Position numbers and translations under genes: made by a program. Of a stretch of DNA of 16,591 bases, positions 1-6,453 are shown in pieces. How positions within the stretch are numbered: the first letter of the stretch is position 1; each line of letters begins with the position of its first letter. The stretch is from Bacillota bacterium (GTDB lineage: Bacteria > Bacillota_I > Bacilli_A > Acholeplasmatales > Acholeplasmataceae), in the NCBI GenBank assembly GCA_023431045.1, contig JAEYXZ010000015.1, positions 1-16,591 on the forward strand. Reading direction: 5' to 3'. The notes beneath the pieces are model-generated. The model ran no database searches and was not told where the DNA came from. It worked only from the letters and a program-made list of their open reading frames with translations.

Positions 1-69
1 TGGTAATACTTTAACTTCGCCTCTTAGTCCATGTGTTGAAACAATTTTTCCAATCAAGTAAAAATCCAT
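1..69 (-). CDS. rimM: Ribosome maturation factor RimM, N-terminal fragment
   Basis: Only the first 23 codons are in the window; the gene runs off the left edge. The start ATG is at 69-67, four bases after the khpA stop. The visible residues (MDFYLIGKIVSTHGLRGEVK) match the conserved RimM N-terminus, where a G-x-I-x-x-x-H-G-L-R-G-E pattern opens the first beta-barrel domain. RimM binds ribosomal protein S19 and assists maturation of the 30S head. The order rpsP-khpA-rimM is the usual Firmicute one (normally followed by trmD and rplS), which supports the call strongly despite the short fragment. Expression is presumably from the rpsP promoter, since no separate promoter is visible. Confidence 0.9.
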   Translation of the reverse strand, partial: MDFYLIGKIVSTHGLRGEVKVLP

Positions 70-72
70 AGA

Positions 73-321
73 TTAGAATGCATCAATATCTAGATGCACG
101 CGCTTGCCTTCTTTTGACGCACCAGCATAAAGGATTGTACGAATCGCAGAAGCAATTCGACCACCTTTTCCAATCACACGACCTAAATCGTGTTCATTCA
201 CCATCAGTTGGAGGTGAACAACACCATCTTCTTCAGATAAGATCTTCACTAGTACATCATCCGGGGACACGACCAATGGAACTACGATTTGTTTAATTAA
301 TTTTTCAAAATCGACTGCCAT
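73..321 (-). CDS. khpA: KH-domain RNA-binding protein KhpA (YlqC family)
   Basis: An 82-residue protein made of a single KH domain, the normal length for KhpA/YlqC. The RNA-binding GxxG loop is visible as G-K-G-G at residues 51-54 within VIGKGGR. The family binds RNA, usually as a heterodimer with KhpB/Jag, and affects cell-division and envelope genes in Firmicutes; its role here is inferred from that. The start has a strong Shine-Dalgarno (AAGGGGG, about 7 bases upstream). The gene lies 18 bases downstream of rpsP and 3 bases upstream of rimM, the conserved rpsP-khpA-rimM arrangement, and should be cotranscribed with both. Confidence 0.93.
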   Translation of the reverse strand: MAVDFEKLIKQIVVPLVVSPDDVLVKILSEEDGVVHLQLMVNEHDLGRVIGKGGRIASAIRTILYAGASKEGKRVHLDIDAF

Positions 322-339
322 GTTGATTCCCCCTTAATG

Positions 340-582
340 TTATTTACCTAAAACTTGGTATTTCTTGAATAAACTTTTAACTGTATCGGTTGGTTGTGCG
401 CCAGTAGATAACCACTTGGTTACTTTTTGTGCATCAACATTTACAGTTCCTTGAATTGGTTCATATGTTCCAAGAATTTCTAAGAACTTTCCATCTCTTG
501 GTTTTGCGCTATCCGCTGCGACTAAACGGTAAAATGGTCTTTTATGTGAACCAAAGCGTTGTAAACGTAGTTTAACTGCCAT
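340..582 (-). CDS. rpsP: 30S ribosomal protein S16
   Basis: An 80-residue bS16, near the family's usual length. The N-terminus (AVKLRLQRFGSHKRPFYRLV) and the central R-D-G-K-F-L-E-I-L-G-T-Y-E-P segment are diagnostic. S16 is a primary-binding 30S protein that stabilises 16S rRNA near the body/platform. The start is preceded by a purine-rich AAAGAGAG ribosome site. It is the first gene of the rpsP-khpA-rimM operon, with a near-consensus promoter 35-62 bases upstream of its start and a leader of roughly 28 bases. Nothing unusual is seen in the protein. Confidence 0.97.
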   Translation of the reverse strand: MAVKLRLQRFGSHKRPFYRLVAADSAKPRDGKFLEILGTYEPIQGTVNVDAQKVTKWLSTGAQPTDTVKSLFKKYQVLGK

Positions 583-616
583 AATGTCACTCTCTTTCTA
601 GAATAAATCCTTACCT

Positions 617-644
617 ATTTTATCATATATTTTAATGCTGTCAA
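617..644 (-). promoter_or_regulatory. Sigma-A promoter of the rpsP operon
   Basis: On the minus strand there is a perfect -35 TTGACA (644-639), a 16-base spacer, and -10 TAAAAT (622-617) preceded by TG at the extended -10 position. The start point would be near 610, giving a leader of about 28 bases before rpsP. It is a strong promoter for a ribosomal operon. It begins only 17 bases after the ylbG-like stop, and no terminator separates them, so readthrough from the rsuA-ylbG unit is also possible. Confidence 0.85.
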
Positions 645-660
645 GTCTTTTTCCTTAACA

Positions 661-894
661 TCACTCAATATTCACATTTTCATCAAAAAACAAGGATGGT
701 ATAACACCTTGGAATCCTTTAGTGTTTGATAAATTTTGAATTAACATTTTTTCACCACGAGATTTGTCAACATAAACTACAGCATAATTAGCTTTCTTTG
801 AAACATAGACTAAATTAACGTCCATGCTGCCGAGTTTTTTTGGTACTTCTTTCCCTTGGAAATTGATGATATATGCCATTCTATCTACTAACAT
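661..894 (-). CDS. YlbG-like small protein (UPF0298/DUF2129 family)
   Basis: A 77-residue protein resembling Firmicute YlbG. The shared stretch is the 'Y-V-S-K-K-x-x-Y-A-V-V-Y-V' segment, followed by a run of hydrophobic/charged residues ending in I-P-S-L-F; B. subtilis YlbG has the equivalent YVSK-x(3)-Y-V-V-M-Y pattern. The biochemical function of the family is not known. It starts 9 bases after the rsuA-like stop, so the two are likely cotranscribed. The ribosome site is weak (AGGTTAG about 4 bases upstream). An internal Met at codon 6 is an alternative start, but the N-terminal residues align with the family. The stop is TGA, one of the pieces of evidence for the standard genetic code. 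Confidence 0.75.
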   Translation of the reverse strand: MLVDRMAYIINFQGKEVPKKLGSMDVNLVYVSKKANYAVVYVDKSRGEKMLIQNLSNTKGFQGVIPSLFFDENVNIE

Positions 895-903
895 TAATCT
901 AAC

Positions 904-1593
904 CTATATTATTTCAGAGAGTAATACTTCTTTGAAATCTCCTTCTTCTAAATTCAATTTTAATTTACCATACTTAATTCTTTTTAGTTCAAGCACTTGG
1001 TAATCAACGGCTTGAAACATTTTCTTAACTTGATGGAAGCGTCCTTGATCAATCGTTATGGTTGCGATATGTTGATCATAGTTAAGTTCTTTAGCTTTTG
1101 CTTCATATGAACTTCCATCGACATCGATCAGTGTGACTCCACTTAAGAGTTTAATCTTTGCTTCTTCTGTAAGTGGTTGATTGAGGGTTGCTTCATAAAT
1201 TTTATCCACATGTTGATTGGGATTAGAAAGTTTGTGCACAATTGTACCACTTGTTGTTAGAATCATTAATCCACTGGTATCTAAATCCAAGCGACCAGCC
1301 ATCTTAAGATCAACTCTCTGATACGTCTCACTTAATAGCTGGAAAACGGTTGGATACTTTAAGTCTTTATTAGCACTGAGATAACCTTTTGGTTTATGGA
1401 TTGCAACGATGAGGTTTTCTTTATAGAAAACGGGTTCCCCGTTTATCAATATTGTATCATGATTTGGGTCAATTCTTTTATCACTGTCTTTACAAACGAC
1501 TCCATTGACTAAAATCTCTTCATCTTTAATTAAAGCTTTGACTTCTTTTCTGCTCCCATATTTTAAGTTACTCAATAATTTGTCTAGTCTCAT
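904..1593 (-). CDS. rsuA: RsuA/RluB-family rRNA pseudouridine synthase
   Basis: A 229-residue protein with an N-terminal S4 RNA-binding domain (about 1-55, starting MRLDKLLSNLKYGSRKEVKA) and a pseudouridine synthase domain from about 60. The catalytic motif is visible as GRLDLDTSGL (residues 100-109), with the nucleophilic Asp at 103. The H-x-P-K-G motif (66-70) and the C-terminal E-G-R-F-H-Q-V-K-like motif, here Q-G-R-F-H-Q-V-K-K-M (183-192), complete the RsuA-type set. It isomerises a uridine in rRNA: 16S U516 for RsuA, or a 23S site for RluB/RluE relatives. The length is closest to RsuA, but the exact target cannot be settled from sequence. A good Shine-Dalgarno (AAGGTGAG) sits 3-4 bases upstream of the ATG. 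The gene is divergent from def. Confidence 0.88.
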   Translation of the reverse strand: MRLDKLLSNLKYGSRKEVKALIKDEEILVNGVVCKDSDKRIDPNHDTILINGEPVFYKENLIVAIHKPKGYLSANKDLKYPTVFQLLSETYQRVDLKMAGRLDLDTSGLMILTTSGTIVHKLSNPNQHVDKIYEATLNQPLTEEAKIKLLSGVTLIDVDGSSYEAKAKELNYDQHIATITIDQGRFHQVKKMFQAVDYQVLELKRIKYGKLKLNLEEGDFKEVLLSEII

Positions 1594-1604
1594 GACTCAC
1601 CTTA

Positions 1605-1613
1605 TGTTATAAT
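1605..1613 (+). promoter_or_regulatory. Extended -10 promoter of def
   Basis: TGtTATAAT is a perfect extended -10 element, with TG at 1605-1606 and TATAAT at 1608-1613. No -35 hexamer is seen at the correct spacing. The transcript would start near 1620 and reach def after about 16 bases, just including its GAGGT ribosome site. On the other strand a TATAAC overlaps the same bases and could serve rsuA, but it is less convincing. Confidence 0.65.
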
Positions 1614-1635
1614 TTACGTTAAAGAGGTACTACCA

Positions 1636-2238
1636 ATGATATTAATGCGTCACATCATCCGTGAAGGTCATCCAACCCTCACAACTCCATCATCTAAAGT
1701 GATTTTACCACTTTCTGCAGCAGATATTAAGCTTGCGAAAGATTTGATGGAATATGTTCAAAATTCCCAAGATGAAGAACTTTCTAAAAAATACAAACTC
1801 CGTGCTGGAGTTGGTTTAGCTGCACCTCAGGTCAATGAGCTCAAGCGCATGTTTGCCATGCACTGTCATGATTTTGATGGTAACTTATACTCCTATGTGA
1901 TGATTAACCCTGAAATCATCAAACATTCTAAAGAAGAAACCTATTTACCAACGGGTGAAGGTTGTCTATCCGTTGATCGTCCAACTCAAGGATTAACACC
2001 AAGATATTATGCAATCATGATTCGTGGGTATCATTTCGATTTTGCAACCGAAACGGCTCAACCAATCGAACTAACCTTAGAAGGTTATCCAGCGATTGTC
2101 TTCCAACATGAGTTTGATCATTTAAACGGTGTCATGTTTACATCAAAACTCTTCGTAGAACTTCCTAAAGCATTCCCGCTTTATGAAGTAAATGATGAAG
2201 AAACAGATGAAAATGAAGAAGTCGAATTAAGCGAATAG
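1636..2238 (+). CDS. def: Peptide deformylase (type II)
   Basis: A 200-residue peptide deformylase that removes the N-formyl group from nascent proteins in the cytoplasm. All three catalytic motifs are intact: GVGLAAPQ (58-65), EGCLS (108-112, metal-binding Cys110) and HEFDH (158-162, two metal His and the catalytic Glu159). The insertions between motifs and the N-terminal M-I-x-M-x-x-I-I-R-E-G-H-P-T-L pattern are typical of Gram-positive type II enzymes. The C-terminus carries an acidic tail (DEETDENEEVELSE). The start at 1636 is favoured by GAGGT 7 bases upstream and by the family N-terminus; Met4 is possible. It is a single-gene unit with its own promoter and terminator. Confidence 0.96.
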   Translation: MILMRHIIREGHPTLTTPSSKVILPLSAADIKLAKDLMEYVQNSQDEELSKKYKLRAGVGLAAPQVNELKRMFAMHCHDFDGNLYSYVMINPEIIKHSKEETYLPTGEGCLSVDRPTQGLTPRYYAIMIRGYHFDFATETAQPIELTLEGYPAIVFQHEFDHLNGVMFTSKLFVELPKAFPLYEVNDEETDENEEVELSE

Positions 2239-2260
2239 CACCTTAAGGTGCTTTTTTCTT
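2238..2260 (+). terminator. Intrinsic terminator of def
   Basis: GCACCTTAAGGTGC, a perfect 14-base palindrome starting at the last base of the def stop codon, is followed directly by TTTTTTCTT. A five-pair GC-rich stem with a four-base loop plus the T tract is a standard rho-independent terminator. Confidence 0.85.
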
Positions 2261-2264
2261 AAAT

Positions 2265-2284
2265 GAAAAGTGGCTTTCACCACT
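2265..2284 (-). terminator. Probable terminator of the thiI operon
   Basis: On the minus strand AGTGG-TGAAAG-CCACT is followed by TTTTCATTT. The hairpin overlaps the stop codon of the last operon gene. The T tract is short, so this is probably a modest terminator. Confidence 0.6.
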
Positions 2285-3176
2285 AATCAATTTTCTTATT
2301 AAAGAAGATAACGTTGAGAATAACCATTTGATAATGGATGACTTCATAAATACTGTATCCATCGGAACGCTCTATGAAATCATTAAAGATTTTTCGTTCA
2401 AGTTTCTTTCTTCTACTAAATAAGGTTTGATGCCAACGATAAGTCGATGCCTTTTGAATAACTTCGGGTAATTTTGAATCCAGTACAACATAACCGTTGT
2501 ACTTATTTTTAAATAGTTTTTTAAACATTTGAGTCATCTCTAGTTTACCAAGACCAACTAATCTTGGAATACCCATTTGATCCATATCCGCTGCAACAAA
2601 GATACCGATAAACTCTCTTAATAACCGATATGCGGTAACATTAGATTCCTTATTTAAATGAAAATAAACCGGATCGTAATTGATTTTAATGTGATCATCT
2701 TTTAATGCGTTTAAAATGAAACGATAGGTGTTGGCTTTATGATTAGATGCTGGTTTGATTAACACAACTAGTTTCGCTTTTTTAATCAGCGATAGATGTT
2801 CTTTGATGTGGGTGAGGATAATATCTGTATCTGTTGTGACATCAATGAACTTAGGTATTACATAATAAATATACTCAGCCTTTAAACTCTTTGCTCTTTT
2901 GATTGCAAGTTCAAGACTTGCATCAAACTGTTTCTTTGCATCAGGTTGATACAAATCATAACTTGGAATTAACGGATCAACTGCGGCAACTTTGATTTTT
3001 TTCTTGTTGAATTCTAGTAGGGTTTGTTGAAATACTTCTTCGCTCATTTCAACAATATTTTGGCCGTTAATTTCACGAAATAAAAATGACTTAATATTGA
3101 GTTTTAAAGCAAGATCAATTTGCTCCTCTAGTGAGGCTTTCTCATAATCTAGATAGGCTAATAGTTCTAACTTCAT
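2283..3176 (-). CDS. Degenerate xylose-isomerase-like TIM-barrel protein
   Basis: A 297-residue protein of unknown function. Its pattern of alternating helices and short hydrophobic strands fits the xylose-isomerase-like TIM barrel (sugar epimerase / AP endonuclease 2 superfamily). The resemblance is clearest in the second half: I-N-Y-D-P (166-170), the F-V-A-A-D-M-D segment (193-199) where the family usually has h-v-H-l-K-D, L-V-G-L-G-K-L (206-212) for the usual p-x-G-x-G, and N-G-Y-V-V-L-D (227-233) for the usual G-Y-x-G-x-l-x-l-E. Most expected metal ligands are changed (see findings), so it may be non-catalytic. The 3176 start is preferred: its ATGA overlaps the stop of the upstream methyltransferase gene and GGGGG lies 8 bases before it. 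An in-frame ATG at 3191 is less likely. Last gene of the thiI operon. Confidence 0.55.
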   Translation of the reverse strand: MKLELLAYLDYEKASLEEQIDLALKLNIKSFLFREINGQNIVEMSEEVFQQTLLEFNKKKIKVAAVDPLIPSYDLYQPDAKKQFDASLELAIKRAKSLKAEYIYYVIPKFIDVTTDTDIILTHIKEHLSLIKKAKLVVLIKPASNHKANTYRFILNALKDDHIKINYDPVYFHLNKESNVTAYRLLREFIGIFVAADMDQMGIPRLVGLGKLEMTQMFKKLFKNKYNGYVVLDSKLPEVIQKASTYRWHQTLFSRRKKLERKIFNDFIERSDGYSIYEVIHYQMVILNVIFFNKKID

Positions 3177-3877
3177 GAGCGTTTCCCCCACTCATACATT
3201 AGGATACTTCCAGCAACAACAACATTTAAGCTTTCAACGGTTTCAGTCTTAATTTGAACAAGTCCATCAACTAATTCTTTAACATCAGAAGAGAGTCCAT
3301 TTCCTTCATTTCCAAGGACTAATATTAGTGGTTTATTTGATTCTGGTTGATTGGTGCTTTGATGCGCATCTGCACCAAATAATTGATAACCCTTGTCACT
3401 ATATTCCATTAGGAAATCAATGATGTTTCGACGTTCGACAAAACAATCAAAAATCGCTCCTTGAGAAGCTCTTATGGTTTTTTCATTATAAAGGTCTGCA
3501 CTCTTTAAAGAAAGTACGATATGCTTAAATCCGAATGCTACAGCACTTCGAATTAACGCACCAACATTATCCGGATTTTGAACATCATCAAGCACTAAAA
3601 TATAATTTGATTGAAGAGTTTGATTCAATTTTTTACAAACTGCCATTTGATCAAAAGTGGTTTCTGTTTGAGATAGTTCTTTCATTAGTTTTTCACTAAT
3701 GAGCGTACCTGGAATTTGTTCATTGGTGGTAATGACTTCAGATACAACATCATGTTTTAAAGCTAAGTCAACCATCGTTTTACCATAGACTAAAAAGAGG
3801 TTCGTTTCATCACGATACTTTTTAAGTTTTAACTTCATCCATGATTTAAATTTTTGGTTGTCTTTAGATTCAATCAT
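3173..3877 (-). CDS. SpoU/TrmH-family RNA 2'-O-methyltransferase
   Basis: A 234-residue SPOUT methyltransferase using S-adenosylmethionine to methylate a ribose 2'-OH in rRNA or tRNA. The three SpoU motifs are clear: NPDNVGALIRSA (101-112), with the catalytic-type Asn104 and Arg110; LVLGNEGNGL (187-196); and SLNVVVAGSILMYEW (216-230), where the Asn-Val knot contacts the cofactor. The first ~90 residues form the RNA-binding domain common in 23S rRNA (RlmB/TsnR-like) members, so an rRNA target is likely, but the site is not determinable. The start at 3877 is chosen because AAGG lies 8 bases upstream and family members begin M-I-x-S; ATG 3883 is two codons upstream. It overlaps thiI by 8 bases and the next gene by ATGA. 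Stop is TGA. Confidence 0.88.
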   Translation of the reverse strand: MIESKDNQKFKSWMKLKLKKYRDETNLFLVYGKTMVDLALKHDVVSEVITTNEQIPGTLISEKLMKELSQTETTFDQMAVCKKLNQTLQSNYILVLDDVQNPDNVGALIRSAVAFGFKHIVLSLKSADLYNEKTIRASQGAIFDCFVERRNIIDFLMEYSDKGYQLFGADAHQSTNQPESNKPLILVLGNEGNGLSSDVKELVDGLVQIKTETVESLNVVVAGSILMYEWGKRS

Positions 3878-5120
3878 TCGCATTTCCTTTTAGGTAATTT
3901 TCGATTGCATCTTGTGCTTCAAAGCCATAAGATGCAATATCTAGTTCTGTATTGGGTTTAATCCAAATAGTTTTAATGTTTGCTAATGCATCAACAATGA
4001 GTGGTTCATAGTCTGATTTGTTTTCTTCATTGATTGCATAATGAACCTTAGGGTGAGTGACTGGGCTTTTTGGTACATAGATTGAACAGCAGTCATTAAA
4101 TGGTCTAATCGAAATATCATAACAATCAATCTGATTAGCAAGCTTAATAATATCTAGTTTATCATAAGTCACAACTGGACGAATGATTGGGATTCTCGTA
4201 ACATCCTCAACGACCATAATCGAATCCAAGGTTTGACTTGCGACTTGACCAACTGATTCACCATTGACGAGTACTAATAGATTTCTTGAATTCGCATAAC
4301 GTTCTGCTAAGCGATACATCATACGACGCATAATGGTTATAATGTATGAATCTTCTGTAAAGCGAAGGATTTCTTCGTGGATTTTAGTAAATGGAACTAA
4401 ATGTAGTTTGATTCGATTATTGGGTGCATATAATGCGAGTTTCTTAGAAATATCTATGACTTTTTGAACGGATTCTAGTGGTGTTAATGGCGTTGATTCA
4501 AAATGGAACAATTCCACTTCGATGCCTTGCTTCATTGCAAGATATGCTGCAACCGGTGAATCAATTCCACCCGATAACATCACAAGTCCTTTTCCACCTA
4601 AACCAACTGGGAAACCACCCATTCCTTTGATTTGTCCAATATAGACAAAGGTTTCATTTCTTCTCACTTCGATATTTAAGACTTGACTTGGATGATGAAC
4701 ATCAACTGTTAATTCCTTAATGTGAGGTAGTATCTTTCCTGCAATTTGACTTGAGATTTGTTGAGAGGTCAATGGGAAATTCTTATCTGCTCTTTTAGTT
4801 TCAACTTTAAATGTGGTTGGTAAAACAATATCACGTTGAATGACTTCAATGGCTAGTTTTGCTATCGCATCAAGATCTTTCTCACAGCGATAAATCCATG
4901 AGTATGAATAGATTCCCGAGACATAAGATAGATGCTTTAATACTTGTTCTTTATTATCTTCCAATAAATGGATAAAAATGCGGTCATGTTGGTATTCAAA
5001 TTTGACAGAACAACTTGCTAGTTTTTGAACTAAAAGTCTTCTGACCTGGTTGATGAAGGTAGGTTTGTTTTTACCTTTTAAAACTAAGTCACCAAACCGC
5101 ACTAAAAGCGAATGTTTCAT
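3870..5120 (-). CDS. thiI: tRNA 4-thiouridine synthase / sulfur carrier ThiI
   Basis: A 416-residue ThiI: an N-terminal ferredoxin-like and THUMP region (about 1-165) followed by an adenylating PP-loop domain with SGGIDSP (183-189). It activates U8 of tRNA with ATP and inserts sulfur to make s4U, and may feed sulfur to thiamine synthesis. Cys344 and Cys345 lie in F-N-D-C-C-S-I-Y-V-P; Cys344 matches the number and place of the catalytic Cys of E. coli ThiI. The protein ends before any rhodanese domain, as in most Firmicutes, where a separate cysteine desulfurase supplies sulfur. The start at 5120 is preferred because GGTGA lies 5 bases upstream and the promoter -10 is only about 18 bases away; the in-frame ATG at 5132 falls at or before the expected transcript start. 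Heads a three-gene overlapping operon. Stop is TGA. Confidence 0.94.
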   Translation of the reverse strand: MKHSLLVRFGDLVLKGKNKPTFINQVRRLLVQKLASCSVKFEYQHDRIFIHLLEDNKEQVLKHLSYVSGIYSYSWIYRCEKDLDAIAKLAIEVIQRDIVLPTTFKVETKRADKNFPLTSQQISSQIAGKILPHIKELTVDVHHPSQVLNIEVRRNETFVYIGQIKGMGGFPVGLGGKGLVMLSGGIDSPVAAYLAMKQGIEVELFHFESTPLTPLESVQKVIDISKKLALYAPNNRIKLHLVPFTKIHEEILRFTEDSYIITIMRRMMYRLAERYANSRNLLVLVNGESVGQVASQTLDSIMVVEDVTRIPIIRPVVTYDKLDIIKLANQIDCYDISIRPFNDCCSIYVPKSPVTHPKVHYAINEENKSDYEPLIVDALANIKTIWIKPNTELDIASYGFEAQDAIENYLKGNAND

Positions 5121-5137
5121 ATTTATCACCATTCATT

Positions 5138-5146
5138 ATTATACCA
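5138..5146 (-). promoter_or_regulatory. Extended -10 promoter of thiI operon
   Basis: On the minus strand TGgTATAAT (5146-5138) is a perfect extended -10. No good -35 is seen. Transcription should start near 5131, leaving a leader of about 10 bases, which supports the 5120 start for thiI. It is back-to-back with the msrC promoter, 10 bases between the two TATAAT boxes. Confidence 0.7.
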
Positions 5147-5150
5147 TTGA

Positions 5151-5159
5151 TGATATAAT
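5151..5159 (+). promoter_or_regulatory. Extended -10 promoter of msrC
   Basis: TGaTATAAT (5151-5159) is a perfect extended -10 with no clear -35. The start point would be near 5166, about 10 bases before the msrC ATG at 5176. It diverges from the thiI promoter and the two polymerase footprints must overlap. Confidence 0.7.
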
Positions 5160-5175
5160 ATGGACGGTGATGAAA

Positions 5176-5640
5176 ATGAATTATGAAATATTGTTGCAAA
5201 GTGCCAACGAACTGTTTAAAACAGAACCTACTCAATTATCCTTACTCTCGAATGCTTCAGCATTCATCTATGAAAACATACCAAATTTAAACTGGTCTGG
5301 TTTTTATCTTTTTGATGGACACCAATTAACCCTTGGACCTTTTCAGGGAAGGGTTGCATGTAATGTGATTGCTCCAGGTAAAGGTGTTTGTGGTACAGCT
5401 TTAGTTACTAAACAAGTTCAAGTCGTTGATGATGTAAATGCGATAGATAATCATATTGCTTGTGACGGAAATTCTCAGTCTGAGGTTGTCATTCCAATCA
5501 TCCACAATCATGAGGTTTATGGAGTCTTAGATGTCGATGCTCCAATCCTTGCGCGATTTGATCAAGCTCTTGTTTCTTTCTTGAGAGAATATGTTGCAAT
5601 CCTTTCAAAATACATTGACTTTTCACGTAAACTCGTATAA
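5176..5640 (+). CDS. msrC: Free methionine-(R)-sulfoxide reductase (GAF-domain fRMsr)
   Basis: A 154-residue single GAF-domain protein of the fRMsr family, which reduces free methionine-R-sulfoxide using thioredoxin-type reductant and so repairs oxidised methionine. The three conserved cysteines are at 62 (V-A-C-N), 72 (G-V-C-G) and 96 (I-A-C-D); their spacing of 10 and 24 residues equals that of E. coli fRMsr Cys84/94/118. The W-S-G-F-Y-L, G-P-F-Q-G-R and S-Q-S-E-V-V-I-P segments are also family hallmarks. The start at 5176 is chosen because GGTGA lies 5 bases upstream; ATG 5170 overlaps that site, and a longer reading frame from 5050 is excluded by the promoter at 5151-5159. The gene's last 26 bases contain most of the rpsD promoter. 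In B. subtilis the homologue ytsP lies near rpsD as I recall it, so the neighbourhood may be old. Confidence 0.93.
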   Translation: MNYEILLQSANELFKTEPTQLSLLSNASAFIYENIPNLNWSGFYLFDGHQLTLGPFQGRVACNVIAPGKGVCGTALVTKQVQVVDDVNAIDNHIACDGNSQSEVVIPIIHNHEVYGVLDVDAPILARFDQALVSFLREYVAILSKYIDFSRKLV

Positions 5641-5643
5641 AAT
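5615..5643 (+). promoter_or_regulatory. Promoter of rpsD, inside the 3' end of msrC
   Basis: TTGACT (5615-5620), a 17-base spacer and TAAAAT (5638-5643) match the sigma-A consensus well. The -10 overlaps the msrC stop codon. The start would be near 5650, giving a leader of about 158 bases before rpsD. Confidence 0.8.
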
Positions 5644-5807
5644 AAGAAAGCGGTAAAAAGCAGGCTAGAAAAGCGTATATAAATATCCCTACGTAAAATG
5701 ACGCCCTTAGTAGTTTCCTTCTGCTTGGAAATGAACAGAACATCGGGATTATATATCACCTTGGAAAGTGTTTTTGCCCCAAAAATAAAAAAGGAGGTAA
5801 AATCAAT
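5644..5807 (+). promoter_or_regulatory. Structured 5' leader of rpsD, probable S4 autoregulatory site
   Basis: About 158 bases separate the inferred start point from the rpsD ATG, much longer than other leaders here. A long-range stem can form between 5675-5689 (ending ATATCCC) and 5745-5756 (starting GGGAT): five pairs, a three-base AAT bulge, then about seven AT pairs. Inside it a smaller hairpin TTTCC (5714-5718) / GGAAA (5727-5731) is possible. Ribosomal protein S4 represses its own mRNA through a leader structure in Firmicutes, so autoregulation is a reasonable inference; the specific fold has not been tested. The leader ends in a very strong ribosome site, AAGGAGGT, 8 bases before the ATG. 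Confidence 0.55.
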
Positions 5808-6404
5808 ATGTCACGTTATCTTGGCTCAACTTGGAAGGTATCACGTCGCTTAAACTTCTCAATTTCCGAAACTGGAAAAGAATTAAAGAAGAGACCTTTC
5901 GCTCCTGGTCAACATGGACAACGTCGTAGTAAGTTATCAGACTATGGTGTTCAGTTACAGGAAAAACAAAAAGTGCGTTTCGTATATGGTGTTTCTGAAA
6001 AACAATTCAGAAAGACTTTCGATGAAGCAAGTAAGCTCGCTGGTAAACACGGTGAAAACTTCTTAAAACTTCTCGAATCAAGACTTGACAATGTTGTCTA
6101 TCGCTTAGGATTCGCAAGAACCCGTGCACAAGCAAGACAATTAGTCAATCACGGACACATCTTAGTTGATGGAAAGAAAGTAGATATTGCATCTTATCGT
6201 TTACAACCTGGTCAAAAAGTATCCTTAAAGGAAACTTCTAAAGGTCTAACGATTGTCAAGGAATCCCTTGAAGCACAATACGCACATGTCGACTATGTAT
6301 CACTTGATGAAAACGGTGTTGGAACATTCTCAAGATATCCAGAAAGAAATGAATTCTTAATGGATGTTAATGAACAATTAATCGTTGAATTCTACAACAG
6401 ATAA
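5808..6404 (+). CDS. rpsD: 30S ribosomal protein S4
   Basis: A 198-residue uS4 of normal Firmicute length and very close in pattern to B. subtilis S4: S-R-Y-L-G-S-T-W-K-V-S-R-R-L at the N-terminus, K-R-P-F-A-P-G-Q-H-G (31-40), L-A-G-K-H-G-E-N-F, R-L-D-N-V-V-Y-R-L-G and the S4 RNA-binding motif A-R-Q-L-V-N-H-G-H-I-L-V-D-G. It is a primary 16S rRNA binder and nucleates assembly of the 30S body. No N-terminal zinc cysteines are present, so it is the zinc-free form. AAGGAGGT upstream of the ATG is the strongest ribosome site in the window. Its own promoter and a long leader precede it and a strong terminator follows it, so it is monocistronic. Confidence 0.98.
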   Translation: MSRYLGSTWKVSRRLNFSISETGKELKKRPFAPGQHGQRRSKLSDYGVQLQEKQKVRFVYGVSEKQFRKTFDEASKLAGKHGENFLKLLESRLDNVVYRLGFARTRAQARQLVNHGHILVDGKKVDIASYRLQPGQKVSLKETSKGLTIVKESLEAQYAHVDYVSLDENGVGTFSRYPERNEFLMDVNEQLIVEFYNR

Positions 6405-6420
6405 TGATTTTATAAAGAAA

Positions 6421-6453
6421 ACGGACAAGATTAAACTTGTCCGTTTTTTTTTA
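6421..6453. terminator. Bidirectional terminator between rpsD and the CotH gene
   Basis: A nine-pair stem ACGGACAAG (6421-6429) / CTTGTCCGT (6436-6444) with loop ATTAAA is followed by eight Ts on the plus strand. On the minus strand the same stem is followed by TTTTCTTTAT. It therefore ends rpsD strongly and can also end the convergent CotH-type gene, whose stop codon lies in the plus-strand T tract. Confidence 0.92.

Noticed and set aside
661..4000. Mycoplasma genetic code with TGA as Trp
   Set aside because: Several genes end in TGA at family-appropriate lengths and in overlapping ATGA junctions, and conserved Trp residues are TGG.
5050..5175. N-terminal extension of the methionine sulfoxide reductase frame back to 5050
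   Set aside because: The extension runs through the thiI start and both divergent promoters; the family length and GGTGA site support the start at 5176.
5498..5759. Two minus-strand open frames covering the rpsD leader and msrC end
   Set aside because: They resemble no family, lack convincing ribosome sites and lie antisense to a gene end and a structured leader.
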